31,145 nt of DNA from contig NZ_QUIV01000033.1 of NCBI RefSeq assembly GCF_003480315.1, positions 1 to 31,145 of the forward strand, in the 5' to 3' direction. Of this stretch, positions 9,017-16,610 are shown piece after piece; the stretch's first letter is position 1, and each line of letters begins with the position of its first letter. The notes under the pieces are model-generated. The model was not told the origin of the DNA and ran no database searches. It saw nothing but the letters and a program-made list of their open reading frames with translations. The position numbers and the translations under genes are program-made. This DNA comes from Clostridium sp. AM33-3 (GTDB taxonomy: Bacteria > Bacillota > Clostridia > Lachnospirales > Lachnospiraceae).

Positions 9017-9874
9017 GTGAAAGAAAAAATGAATCAGATGTTCCGGGATAAATTATTCCTGGTCATGTTGGTGCTGGGCCTGCTGACTATGGTTGCCGCA
9101 GCAGGCGTCGTTACGATTCGAAGAGGAAACGGACAGGAACAGAAACCATATGTGGATATGCAGGGGCAGGATGAATATTTTGCAGAGGAAGCAAAAGATC
9201 AGGCGCCGGTTGCAGGAAATTCCAATGCGGAGAATTCCGAATCCGAAATTACACAGGAGGAGCAGATTCTGGCTGAAGCAGCGTCTAATCAGGACAATGC
9301 AGCCGACGAGCAGGGACACATTGCAGAGGAAGCAGGACCGGAGACCGGAAACGGGCAGAATACCGGACTTGCAGCAAATGGTACAAAGGATGACGGGGCA
9401 GATCCGGCCGTGAGAGAGGCCGGTGCAGGCGGAAGCGCCGCCACCGCGCTGGTATTAAACTTTGCTGATACCAGCAAGATGCTGTGGCCGGCAAGAGGCA
9501 ATGTCCTGTTGGATTACAGTATGGATTCCACCATCTATTTCCCGACCCTGGAACAGTATAAATGCAATCCAGGCCTGGTTATCCAGAGCGAGGTCAGCAC
9601 TCCGGTGTATGCTCCAGCTGCCGCAAGGGTGCTGGAAGCAGGAAATAATGAGGAGATTGGTGATTATCTGGTCCTGGACCTTGGCAATGATTACACAGTC
9701 ACCTGCGGCCAGTTAAAAGAAATCACCGCCGTGCAGGGAGAATATCTGGAAGCCGGACAGCTTCTGGGCTATGTGGCAGAACCAACCAAATATTATACTA
9801 TCGAGGGAAGTAACCTCTTCCTGGAAATGCGCCACGGGGATAAAACGGTAGATCCGTTAGATTACCTGGAGTAA
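9017..9874 (+). CDS. spoIIQ: SpoIIQ-like membrane protein with degenerate M23/LytM domain
   Basis: A 285-residue protein with one N-terminal membrane helix (about residues 13-33), a long acidic Glu/Gln/Asn-rich linker (35-140) and a C-terminal M23/LytM-like domain (about 155-283). By analogy with SpoIIQ it would sit in the forespore membrane and form the channel or zipper with SpoIIIAH. The positions that normally hold the zinc ligands read NPGLVIQ in place of HxGxD, and LFLEMRHG in place of the HxH segment. It is therefore probably not an active endopeptidase. A GTG start is chosen because GAGGTG sits 7 bases upstream; the ATG four codons later is less well spaced. It lies 41 bases after spoIID, probably in one operon. 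Confidence 0.82.
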   Translation: MKEKMNQMFRDKLFLVMLVLGLLTMVAAAGVVTIRRGNGQEQKPYVDMQGQDEYFAEEAKDQAPVAGNSNAENSESEITQEEQILAEAASNQDNAADEQGHIAEEAGPETGNGQNTGLAANGTKDDGADPAVREAGAGGSAATALVLNFADTSKMLWPARGNVLLDYSMDSTIYFPTLEQYKCNPGLVIQSEVSTPVYAPAAARVLEAGNNEEIGDYLVLDLGNDYTVTCGQLKEITAVQGEYLEAGQLLGYVAEPTKYYTIEGSNLFLEMRHGDKTVDPLDYLE

Positions 9875-9929
9875 GAATGTATGTAACGGTTCAGCAGGGC
9901 CGCGCATTTACGAAAGTTTTTATAATTTG

Positions 9930-9958
9930 TTCATAGAATGGTCGAAATTGTATGATAT
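9930..9958 (+). promoter_or_regulatory. Possible promoter for the CBS-domain gene
   Basis: TTCATA at 9930-9935 and TGATAT at 9953-9958 are 17 bases apart in the gap after spoIIQ. Both hexamers are imperfect, so this is a weak call. Confidence 0.3.
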
Positions 9959-10042
9959 GCTTCTGGCATAAGATGAAAGGCAGCTGCGCCTGCTCCATTC
10001 GCCGGGCCGCAGTGCTGCGAAAAATACAATTTGAGGTGAACT

Positions 10043-10453
10043 ATGAATATCCTGTTTTTTCTGACTCCAAAGAGCGAGGTAGCTCACATTTACGAAGATG
10101 ATACGGTGCGCCAGGCACTGGACAAGATGGAAGGCTTCCGTTATTCCACCATCCCGCTGCTCTCAAAAGACGGCACCTACGTCGGAACCATTACGGAAGG
10201 AGACCTGCTCTGGGGAATCCGGAAAGAATACCAGATGAACTTCAAAGAAGCAGAAAACGCGCCCATCGCGTCAATTCCGCGGCGTGTGGACTACAAACCG
10301 GTTTCCGTAGAATGTAAAATGGAAGACCTGATCGACCGGGCTCTGAACCAGAACTTTGTTCCGGTGGTAGATGACCGGGGGTTCTTCATCGGGATGGTTA
10401 CAAGAAAAGATATTATTAAATACTGTTATAGTAAGCTGGAAAAGGAAAACTAA
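10043..10453 (+). CDS. Two-CBS-domain protein
   Basis: A 136-residue cytoplasmic protein made almost entirely of a tandem CBS pair (Bateman module). CBS1 covers about residues 10-60 (DDTVRQALDKMEGFRYSTIPLLSKDGTYVGTITEGDLL) and CBS2 about 78-130 (VECKMEDLIDRALNQNFVPVVDDRGFFIGMVTRKDIIKYC). CBS pairs usually bind adenosine nucleotides such as AMP, ATP or c-di-AMP. No catalytic or transport domain is attached, so the regulated partner is unknown. The start has GAGGTG 4 bases upstream. A strong terminator follows, so it is likely a single-gene unit. Confidence 0.88.
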   Translation: MNILFFLTPKSEVAHIYEDDTVRQALDKMEGFRYSTIPLLSKDGTYVGTITEGDLLWGIRKEYQMNFKEAENAPIASIPRRVDYKPVSVECKMEDLIDRALNQNFVPVVDDRGFFIGMVTRKDIIKYCYSKLEKEN

Positions 10454-10462
10454 AAGGAAGAG

Positions 10463-10500
10463 AGACCGGGCAGAACAGAAATGACTGCCCGGTCTTTTGG
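10463..10500 (+). terminator. Rho-independent terminator after the CBS gene
   Basis: A perfect 11-bp stem (10463-10473 with 10485-10495) with a GC-rich core, followed by TTTT. It begins 10 bases after the stop codon. Confidence 0.88.
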
Positions 10501-10551
10501 GTTGATTATTTGTAAAATTTACGATATGCTTTACATAGAGGAGGCGTTTCT

Positions 10552-11097
10552 ATGCCATTATTGAAAGATCATTATACATCAGAAGATTACTGGAATCTGC
10601 CTGAAAATGAGCGGGCAGAATTGATTGATGGCAAATTATATAGCATGGCTCCGCCCAGCTTGACGCATCAGGCTTTATCCATTGAAATTGCGTCAACATT
10701 TCGGAATTACATTAAGTCCAAAGGTGGTTCCTGCCGCACGCTGACAGCACCATTCGCAGTAAATCTCGATGCAGACGATAAAAACTGGATGGAACCAGAT
10801 GTTATGATTGTCTGCGATAAAAAGAAACTCACAGAACGCAGCTGCATTGGAGCCCCGGATCTGGTGGTTGAGATTGTTTCACCGGCAAGCCGTAAAACGG
10901 ATTACATTAAGAAAAACGCGCTTTATCTGGAAGCAGGAGTAAAAGAGTACTGGATTGTGGATCCAATGCGGAAAAGTACCCTGGTGTACCGCTACGAAGG
11001 AGATGCAGCTCCTGTTTTTTATCCATTTGATCAGTCAATCCCAGTTGGAATTTATCCAGATCTGGATATTACGGTAGATGCGTTATTAAATAATTGA
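10552..11097 (+). CDS. Uma2 family (DUF820) PD-(D/E)xK-like protein
   Basis: The 181-residue protein matches the Uma2/DUF820 family, which has a restriction-endonuclease-like fold. Family signatures seen in order are: RAELIDGKLYSMAPP (residues 21-35), EPDVMIVCD (81-89), PDLVVEIVSPASRKTDYIKK (102-121) and YLEAGVKEYWIVDP (125-138). Asp83, Glu107 and a following lysine are the likely catalytic set. The biological role of the family is not established. The start has GAGGAGG at good spacing. It stands alone between two hairpins with no partner gene such as a toxin, transposase or methylase. Confidence 0.85.
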   Translation: MPLLKDHYTSEDYWNLPENERAELIDGKLYSMAPPSLTHQALSIEIASTFRNYIKSKGGSCRTLTAPFAVNLDADDKNWMEPDVMIVCDKKKLTERSCIGAPDLVVEIVSPASRKTDYIKKNALYLEAGVKEYWIVDPMRKSTLVYRYEGDAAPVFYPFDQSIPVGIYPDLDITVDALLNN

Positions 11098-11107
11098 AGG
11101 CAGAATA

Positions 11108-11130
11108 ATAGGGGGCATGAAGCCCCCTAT
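11108..11130. terminator. Bidirectional hairpin between convergent genes
   Basis: A perfect 9-bp stem (11108-11116 with 11122-11130, loop ATGAA) lies between the convergent ends of the Uma2 gene and the Gly/Cys-rich gene. T-tracts are poor on both sides, so termination efficiency is uncertain. Confidence 0.55.
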
Positions 11131-11137
11131 ATTAAAT

Positions 11138-11455
11138 TCAGCTGCATCCACAGCCTTCATCCGGCCGTCCAGGACCACCAGGTCCGCCTGGCCTGCGGTC
11201 ATCGTCCCGTCCTTCCCGGAATCCATCACGGAAACCGGCATCATAACCGTCACGGAAACCATTTCGGAATGCTTCTCTTGTATTCCGGTTCCATCCACAA
11301 GAGCCGCCACAGCCCCAGTTATTCCAGCTCCAGCCTCCGCAATGATTACCGCATCCGCCCCAGCCGTTACCTCCGCGTCTACAGCCATTTCCATCGCAGC
11401 CATTGCTGCAACTTCCATTGTTTCCACAACCGCCACAATTATTCCAGCTACACAT
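11138..11455 (-). CDS. Gly/Cys/Trp-rich small protein, candidate spore coat component
   Basis: I do not recognise a named family. The 105-residue product contains 31 Gly, 12 Cys and 6 Trp. Residues 1-58 are Cys/Gly/Asn/Trp-rich. Residues 59-80 carry a five-fold degenerate four-residue repeat (FRNG, FRDG, YDAG, FRDG, FREG). The tail is Arg/Asp/Pro/Gly-rich and ends in GCGCS. The ATG at 11455 is chosen because AAGGAG lies 8 bases upstream on the minus strand; the open frame upstream of it has ordinary composition and no ribosome binding site. It is transcribed divergently from cotJABC. From composition and position I infer a cross-linkable spore-surface protein. It has no signal peptide or membrane segment, as expected for a mother-cell coat protein. 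Confidence 0.7.
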   Translation of the reverse strand: MCSWNNCGGCGNNGSCSNGCDGNGCRRGGNGWGGCGNHCGGWSWNNWGCGGSCGWNRNTREAFRNGFRDGYDAGFRDGFREGRDDDRRPGGPGGPGRPDEGCGCS

Positions 11456-11605
11456 GTCGAAATCTCCTTTTTTGCTGTTTGTACTGTATTTTATGAGCAA
11501 ATGCAGACAAGGGTGACAACCCTGCTTTCTATCATATGGTGGATTCCAATGCACCGCTATTTCTGCTTTCACATAAGATGGTACTAGAAACTCTGGAAAG
11601 GATTT

Positions 11606-11929
11606 ATGATCATGGATTATTCCAATAACCGATGCGGCTGCATGCAGAGACCTCATCTGCAGGAACCGCTGCATACTAATACAGGGAACTCCTGTGGGCC
11701 TGTGAATCAGCGTATGACAGGCAATTCAGACAGATGCGCAGACAATCGTTCGACAGGTAGTTTCTGCGGATGTGTGGACCAGCGTCCCATGCAGCCGGAT
11801 ATGCCCATCGCGATGGCTTATGTCCCCATGCAGCGCTGGAATCAGGTGTACGATATGAGCCGCGGACTAACCCGGGGAACCATTTTCCCGGAACTGGATC
11901 TGCCGTTCGTGATGGGGAGGTGCCGATGA
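11606..11929 (+). CDS. cotJA: Spore coat protein CotJA
   Basis: First gene of a cotJABC operon. The 107-residue product ends in the CotJA signature (MAYVPMQRWNQVYDMSRGLTRGTIFPELDLPF, about residues 70-101). The N-terminal 65 residues are a low-complexity, Cys/Asn/Arg-rich extension with three CG(C/P)-type pairs. The start at ATG 11606 has AAAGGA about 7 bases upstream; a second in-frame ATG lies two codons later. In Bacillus the CotJ proteins form an inner spore-coat complex. The stop codon overlaps the cotJB start (ATGA). Confidence 0.88.
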   Translation: MIMDYSNNRCGCMQRPHLQEPLHTNTGNSCGPVNQRMTGNSDRCADNRSTGSFCGCVDQRPMQPDMPIAMAYVPMQRWNQVYDMSRGLTRGTIFPELDLPFVMGRCR

Positions 11930-12183
11930 TGTGTGGATGCGATGACAAACTCCTGCAGGCTGTATATGAAACTGGCTTCGCCCTGGATGAGGCAACCCTG
12001 TATCTGGATACTCATCCAGACTGCCCAATGGCTATGCAGTATTTTCAGAATGCCCGGCGCATGAACCGTCAGGCTATGAAATCCTATGAAGAGGTCAATG
12101 GCCCACTCCAGGTCGCTGATGCCGATTTTAATAACTGGAACTGGATCAATGGCCCATGGCCCTGGGAAGGAGGAATACGCTGA
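11926..12183 (+). CDS. cotJB: Spore coat protein CotJB
   Basis: The 85-residue product matches CotJB: LLQAVYETGFALDEATLYLDTHPDCPMAMQYFQNAR (about residues 9-44), then YEEVNGPL and a Trp-rich end (NNWNWINGPWPWEGG). ATG 11926 overlaps the cotJA stop as ATGA and has GGGGAGG about 6 bases upstream; the frame is open further upstream, but only inside cotJA. The next ATG, one codon later, is also possible. The stop overlaps the cotJC start (TGATG), so the three genes are translationally coupled. Confidence 0.88.
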   Translation: MMCGCDDKLLQAVYETGFALDEATLYLDTHPDCPMAMQYFQNARRMNRQAMKSYEEVNGPLQVADADFNNWNWINGPWPWEGGIR

Positions 12184-12821
12184 TGTGGAGATATGAAAAA
12201 AGACTGCAGTATCCGGTAAAGATTTCACAGCCGAATCCGAAAATGGCGCAGTTTATTATGAGTCAGTATGGTGGGCCCGACGGTGAGATGGGAGCGTCTA
12301 TGCGCTATTTATCCCAAAGATATGCCATGCCATATGATGTAGCGAAAGCTTCCCTGACTGATATCGGAACCGAGGAACTGGCACATTTGGAAATTGTGGC
12401 AGCTATCGTTCACCAGCTTACCCGCAATCTGACACCACAGGAAATTGAAGATTCTGGTTTTGGTCCATATTATATCGACCACACTACCGGAATCTGGCCT
12501 CAGGCAGCAGGCGGCATTCCGTTTAATGCTTGTGAATTCCAGTCAAAGGGTGATCCAATTACAGATTTATTCGAGGACCTCGCTGCAGAACAGAAAGCAC
12601 GGAGCACTTACGACAACATTCTCCGTGTAGTAAAAGATCCGGAAGTATGTGACCCAATCCGCTATCTGCGGGCAAGGGAAGTGGTGCATTTTCAGCGCTT
12701 TGGTGAGACTTTGCGTCATGTGCAGGATCAGCTTAACAGCAAAAATTTCTATGCTTTTAACCCGGCTTTTGACCGGCGGCAAAGCACTAATAATGGCAAG
12801 ACACAGGAGTGCGGGAAATAA
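12183..12821 (+). CDS. cotJC: Spore coat protein CotJC, manganese catalase family
   Basis: The 212-residue product belongs to the CotJC/Mn-catalase family. It has the ferritin-like EELAHLEIVAAIVHQL segment (about residues 62-77) and a second carboxylate/His set in DLAAEQKARSTYDNILR and REVVHFQRFGE. These fit a di-manganese site and may detoxify peroxide at the spore surface. ATG 12183 overlaps the cotJB stop by one base, with AAGGAGG at 12168-12174. No U-rich terminator follows directly; the promoter of the PTS operon begins 5 bases past the stop. Confidence 0.9.
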   Translation: MWRYEKRLQYPVKISQPNPKMAQFIMSQYGGPDGEMGASMRYLSQRYAMPYDVAKASLTDIGTEELAHLEIVAAIVHQLTRNLTPQEIEDSGFGPYYIDHTTGIWPQAAGGIPFNACEFQSKGDPITDLFEDLAAEQKARSTYDNILRVVKDPEVCDPIRYLRAREVVHFQRFGETLRHVQDQLNSKNFYAFNPAFDRRQSTNNGKTQECGK

Positions 12822-12825
12822 ACAG

Positions 12826-12854
12826 TTGACAGATACCTGATTTCACCCTATACT
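12826..12854 (+). promoter_or_regulatory. Sigma-A promoter of the PTS operon
   Basis: TTGACA (12826-12831) and TATACT (12849-12854) are separated by 17 bases. Transcription should start near 12861, just upstream of the antiterminator target. Confidence 0.85.
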
Positions 12855-12873
12855 GATAGCATAACAGAGATTT

Positions 12874-12904
12874 GGGCGTGTTACTGGTAAAGCAGGCATT
12901 AACC
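12874..12904 (+). promoter_or_regulatory. Ribonucleic antiterminator (RAT) for a LicT/GlcT-type regulator
   Basis: The segment contains TGTTACTG and GCAGGCATTAACC in the order and spacing of the RAT element bound by BglG/LicT/SacY/GlcT proteins. It overlaps the left arm of the following terminator by 11 bases, so forming the RAT excludes the terminator. The antiterminator encoded at 15456-16286 is the obvious ligand. The 200 bases between the terminator and the PTS gene hold no further feature that I can identify. Confidence 0.8.
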
Positions 12905-12946
12905 GAAAGGGCATCGAAGAGATGTCCTTTTGGTTGATGCCTTTTT
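12894..12946 (+). terminator. Regulated terminator in the PTS leader
   Basis: A 21-bp stem including G-U pairs (12894-12914 with 12922-12942, 7-base loop), followed by TTTTT. This is the attenuator that the RAT structure prevents. Confidence 0.9.
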
Positions 12947-13148
12947 CATTTTCCAAATAAAACTGCACTTCCCAGAAGCGACTGAAACGGACTGTTTTGG
13001 GTATGCTGATAGGAGCAGGTTTCTTTTCTGCACAGGTGAAATATATAAAATGGAAAGAAGTTTGTGCGTTTACAGAAAAGAATTTTCGGGAGATGTGAAA
13101 ACTGTCAGAAAGACACACCTGAATATTCAGAAAAAAAGGAGAAAGAAC

Positions 13149-15347
13149 ATGAAAGACAAGATTTTTGGGGTGCTTCAGCGAGTAGGGCGCAGCTTCATGC
13201 TTCCGATTGCGGTGCTTCCGGTTGCTGGCCTCCTGCTGGGGATTGGAAGTTCCTTTACCAATGAGACTACCATTGCAACCTATGGCTTACAGGGAATTCT
13301 TGGTAATGGAACCGTCCTGCATGCACTGCTTATGATCATGAGCAAGGCAGGAAACGTCATTTTTGATAATCTTCCGATTATCTTTGCAGTGGGTGTTGCC
13401 ATTGGCATGGCGAAGGCGGAAAAAGAGGTTGCGGCACTTTCGGCTATGATTTCTTTTTTTGTGATGCATGCATCAATCAACGCAGTGCTTTTATTAGCAG
13501 GAAAAGTCTTAGCGGACGGAACAATTGCGCCGGATGTGCTTGAGGGAACCATTGCCAGCGTCTGCGGTATTCAGACCCTGCAGATGGGTGTATTTGGCGG
13601 TATTCTTGTGGGACTTGGTGTGGCAGCACTCCACAACCGGTTTTATAAGATTGAATTGCCAAACGCGCTGTCATTTTTTGGCGGCTCCCGTTTTGTACCG
13701 ATTATTTCTACCGTTACTTACGTTGGTATCGGTATTCTGATGTACTTTATCTGGCCGGCTGTCCAGAATGGCATTTTCGCGCTGGGCGGTCTGGTTACAG
13801 GAACCGGTTATTTCGGAACCCTGATTTTTGGTATCATTAAGCGTGCGCTGATCCCGTTCGGCCTGCATCATGTGTTTTATATGCCTTTCTGGCAGACTGC
13901 GGTAGGCGGCACCATGATGGTGGATGGAAATCTGATTCAGGGCGGCCAGAACATTTTCTTTGCGCAGCTGGCTTCGTCAGATGTGACGCATTTCAGCGCG
14001 GATGCTACCCGGTATTTTTCCGGTGAGTTTATTTTTATGATTTTTGGACTTCCGGGTGCGGCGCTGGCCATGTACCGGTGCGCGAAACCGGAAAAGAAAA
14101 AGGAAGCAGGAGGTCTGCTTTTAAGTGCGGCGCTGGCCTGCATGTTTACTGGAATTACAGAGCCAATTGAGTTCTCTTTCCTGTTTGTAGCACCAATGCT
14201 GTTTGCAGTTCAGGTGATTCTGGCCGGAAGCGCCTATATGGTTGCGCATATTTTGAACATTGCAGTGGGCCTTACATTTTCTGGTGGTCTTCTGGATCTG
14301 GTGATTTTCGGTGTGCTTCAGGGCAATGCGAAAACCAGCTGGCTTCGCATCATTCCTGCTGGAATTGTGTATTTCCTTCTGTATTACTTTTTGTTTAGTT
14401 TTCTGATTAAAAAATTTGATTTGAAAACACCGGGACGTGAGGACGATGACGAGGAGACGAAGCTCTACACGAAGGCTGATGTGAATGCCCGCAGGACTGA
14501 AGCGAAAGAGGGAGAAAGCGGCAGCCAGGCAGAAAACAGTAAAGACAGCCGGAGTGCAGCCATTGTAATGGGTATGGGAGGAAGAAACAATATCACTTCC
14601 GTGGACTGCTGCGCGACACGACTCCGCTGCTCTATCGCAGACTCGTCGCTGGTTGATGAAAAGCTGTTGAAGTCGACCGGCGCGGTAGGCGTGATCGTAA
14701 AAGGGCAGGGAATCCAGATTATTTACGGACCGCAGGTGACTGTGATCAAATCCGAGCTGGAAGCTTATCTGGCAGAGGAGCATGAGGAGGATACCGCAGA
14801 AGCTACAGATGGTGCAGAGAATATGGGCACCAAAGTGACTGCGGAAACCGAAGCAGCTGTGAATCTGGCAGAGAGCAAGAACATCGCAGAAAACATCCAC
14901 AAACTTTACTCTCCGTTCCAGGGCGTATTAAAGCCAATCACGGAGGCACCGGACGAGGCATTTGCCAGCAAAGCCATGGGAGACGGCTACCTGGTTATGC
15001 CGGAGAATGGAACTGTTGTGGCACCGGAAGATGGCGAGGTTATGTTTGTATTTCCGAGTAAACATGCGATTGGCCTGAAGGCGGCGGATGGGACGGAATA
15101 TCTGCTCCATATCGGTGTAGATACTGTGAAACTGAATGGGGAAGGCTTCACGGTATTTGTAAGTGATGGACAGAAAATCAAAAAGGGAGATAAGCTCATG
15201 GAATTTGACCCGGCCTATATCCGGGAACACGCAGTGAGCGATGCCTGTATCGTTATTTTTACTGGACTGACAGAGGGAGAAAGCTTAAGCTTAGAAGGAG
15301 AAAAGCAAGTGAAACGGCTAGAGCTGATTGGTCAGATAAAAAAGTAA
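13149..15347 (+). CDS. ptsG: PTS system glucose-type EIICBA permease
   Basis: A 732-residue membrane transporter that imports and phosphorylates a hexose using the PEP chain. The domain order is C-B-A. EIIC covers about residues 5-430 (multiple membrane helices; LIPFGLHHVFYMPF loop; GITEPIEFSFLF). EIIB covers about 470-550, with phospho-Cys488 in DCCATRLRC. EIIA covers about 595-730, with His654 in LLHIGVDTVKLNG. The B-A linker is acidic. The ATG at 13149 has AAAAGGAG upstream; the open frame extends 73 codons further but is leader RNA. The substrate is probably glucose, but N-acetylglucosamine or an alpha-glucoside cannot be excluded by eye. It is controlled by the RAT/terminator in its leader. 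Confidence 0.9.
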   Translation: MKDKIFGVLQRVGRSFMLPIAVLPVAGLLLGIGSSFTNETTIATYGLQGILGNGTVLHALLMIMSKAGNVIFDNLPIIFAVGVAIGMAKAEKEVAALSAMISFFVMHASINAVLLLAGKVLADGTIAPDVLEGTIASVCGIQTLQMGVFGGILVGLGVAALHNRFYKIELPNALSFFGGSRFVPIISTVTYVGIGILMYFIWPAVQNGIFALGGLVTGTGYFGTLIFGIIKRALIPFGLHHVFYMPFWQTAVGGTMMVDGNLIQGGQNIFFAQLASSDVTHFSADATRYFSGEFIFMIFGLPGAALAMYRCAKPEKKKEAGGLLLSAALACMFTGITEPIEFSFLFVAPMLFAVQVILAGSAYMVAHILNIAVGLTFSGGLLDLVIFGVLQGNAKTSWLRIIPAGIVYFLLYYFLFSFLIKKFDLKTPGREDDDEETKLYTKADVNARRTEAKEGESGSQAENSKDSRSAAIVMGMGGRNNITSVDCCATRLRCSIADSSLVDEKLLKSTGAVGVIVKGQGIQIIYGPQVTVIKSELEAYLAEEHEEDTAEATDGAENMGTKVTAETEAAVNLAESKNIAENIHKLYSPFQGVLKPITEAPDEAFASKAMGDGYLVMPENGTVVAPEDGEVMFVFPSKHAIGLKAADGTEYLLHIGVDTVKLNGEGFTVFVSDGQKIKKGDKLMEFDPAYIREHAVSDACIVIFTGLTEGESLSLEGEKQVKRLELIGQIKK

Positions 15348-15390
15348 GATAAAAACTTAGGGAGTATTTATCATACGAAACAAAAAGTAC

Positions 15391-15420
15391 TTTCTGCATC
15401 CTAAGGTTGTCGTGTATAAT
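15391..15420 (+). promoter_or_regulatory. Possible promoter of the antiterminator gene
   Basis: TATAAT at 15415-15420 is exact, but the -35 candidate (TTTCTG at 15391-15396) is poor with an 18-base spacer. It would let the antiterminator be made independently of the attenuated ptsG transcript. Confidence 0.4.
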
Positions 15421-15455
15421 AACAGGACAGGCATAAGATGCAGGAGGTATTTTTT

Positions 15456-16286
15456 ATGTATCGGGTAATCAAAGTATTGAACAATAACGGGATTCTGGTG
15501 CTGGATGATGCCAGCGGTCAGGAGCTGATTCTTCTGGGAAACGGAGCAGGATTCGGACACCGCGCGGGAGAGCGAATGACAGAACTTCCGAAAGGCCGCC
15601 GTTATGAGCTTGTGAGCGAAAAAACGCCGGCGCTGATCCGCGTAAACGGCATTGATCCGCTTTATATCGAAGCAGCCGGAAAAATCATAGAGATGGCAGA
15701 AGCGGCGATGGGACCACTGCAGCATGATATTCTGATCCCAATGGCAGATCACATTGCTATGGCAGCAGCACGGGCCAGAGAGAAAAAAGAAATTCCCAAT
15801 CCATTTCAGCATGATATTGCAGCCTTATTTGGAGATGAGTATGAAGCGGCCAGAAAAGGATGCGAAATCTTAAAAAAGATGACGGGAACCGCCCTTGGAG
15901 AGGATGAAGCCGGCTTCATCGCCCTGCATATCCACGCCGGACTGGCGCAGGAAAATGTGGCGGATTCCCTGGAAACAGCCCGTCTGGTAGGTGTCTGCAT
16001 GACCATGATCGAGGAAGGATCCAGAAAGAAGCTTCCTTATGGCTCTCTCGGTTACAACCGGCTGATGAGTCATGTCCGCTATATGCTGGCCCGGGCCAGA
16101 AAGGGAGAACGCACGGATCTTGATCTGGAAGCATACGCAAAAGAGCAGTTTCCATTCGAATACGCGCTGGCTGAGCAGATTTTGAAAAAACTGGAACAGG
16201 AGCTGAGGGTGGTTCTTGCGAAAGAAGAAATCGGGTTTCTTGCGATTCATATCAGGCGGGTAATTGGGGGAGAATCTGAAACATAA
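15456..16286 (+). CDS. BglG/LicT/GlcT-family transcription antiterminator
   Basis: A 276-residue RNA-binding regulator. The CAT domain is at residues 1-55 (VIKVLNNNGILVLDD, LGNGAGFGHRAGE) and two PRD domains follow: about 65-165 with LIPMADHIAMA and GFIALHIHAGLA, and about 172-275 with LGYNRLMSHVRYML and GFLAIHIRRVIGG. The PRD histidines are phosphorylated by PTS proteins in this family and set its activity. The target is very likely the RAT at 12874-12904 in front of the adjacent PTS gene, making a substrate-responsive loop like GlcT-ptsG. The ATG at 15456 follows AGGAGG at 15442-15447; an earlier in-frame ATG (15438) lies upstream of this site. Confidence 0.9.
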   Translation: MYRVIKVLNNNGILVLDDASGQELILLGNGAGFGHRAGERMTELPKGRRYELVSEKTPALIRVNGIDPLYIEAAGKIIEMAEAAMGPLQHDILIPMADHIAMAAARAREKKEIPNPFQHDIAALFGDEYEAARKGCEILKKMTGTALGEDEAGFIALHIHAGLAQENVADSLETARLVGVCMTMIEEGSRKKLPYGSLGYNRLMSHVRYMLARARKGERTDLDLEAYAKEQFPFEYALAEQILKKLEQELRVVLAKEEIGFLAIHIRRVIGGESET

Positions 16287-16330
16287 ACACAAAAACGTAA
16301 AAAGTTGGGTAAAAAAGTTGCGGAAAACAC

Positions 16331-16359
16331 TTTTCAAGTCAGTATATTTTTGCTATACT
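16331..16359 (+). promoter_or_regulatory. Promoter of tRNA-Pro
   Basis: TTTTCA at 16331-16336 and TATACT at 16354-16359 are 17 bases apart and end 13 bases before the tRNA. Confidence 0.65.
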
Positions 16360-16372
16360 ATTATAGTTCGAT

Positions 16373-16446
16373 CGGGGTATGGCGTAGCTTGGTAGCGCGC
16401 TCGGCTGGGGGCCGAGAGGTCGCAGGTTCAAATCCTGTTGCCCCGA
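16373..16446 (+). tRNA. tRNA-Pro (anticodon GGG)
   Basis: The 74-base sequence folds as a cloverleaf. The acceptor arm CGGGGTA pairs with TGCCCCG (one G-U). The anticodon stem CTCGG/CCGAG holds the 7-base loop CTGGGGG, and the T arm is GCAGG-TTCAAAT-CCTGT. The anticodon GGG reads CCC and CCU proline codons. CCA is not encoded. It has its own promoter and terminator, so it is a solitary tRNA gene. Confidence 0.94.
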
Positions 16447-16462
16447 TTAACTGATAGAATTC

Positions 16463-16505
16463 AAGCACGGAAAACCACGCAGGAACGGTGGTCCGTGCTT
16501 TTTTT
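16463..16505 (+). terminator. Terminator of tRNA-Pro
   Basis: AAGCACGG pairs with CCGTGCTT, with an inner ACCAC/GTGGT stem, followed by a run of seven T. It starts 17 bases after the tRNA. Confidence 0.88.
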
Positions 16506-16509
16506 ATAC

Positions 16510-16538
16510 TTTACAGTCCACCTGTACTTTGTTATCAT
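16510..16538 (+). promoter_or_regulatory. Probable promoter for the HAD/lpd/aminopeptidase cluster
   Basis: TTTACA at 16510-16515 and TATCAT at 16533-16538 with a 17-base spacer, just after the tRNA terminator and about 70 bases before the next gene. Confidence 0.5.
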
Positions 16539-16610
16539 GGGTATTAGAATTACCGGCAGCTGGCGGATTGCGCCAGGCCGTGATTACAGAAGAAAAACGG
16601 AGAGTTGTTT

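Noticed and set aside
11086..11436. Minus-strand frame rich in Ala/Val/Met and the plus-strand Ala/Thr/Ser-rich frame at 11117-11587
   Set aside because: Both are out-of-frame readings of the Gly/Cys-rich gene. Only the 11455 start has a good ribosome binding site.
14121..14900. 259-codon minus-strand open frame opposite the PTS gene
   Set aside because: It is antisense to the EIIC/EIIB coding region with a low-quality product; no start site or domain.
16373..16446. tRNA-Pro as the ICE attachment site
   Set aside because: The tRNA has its own promoter and terminator, with host genes on both sides and no integrase or repeated 3' segment nearby. The element boundary lies 6.8 kb away in rlmD.
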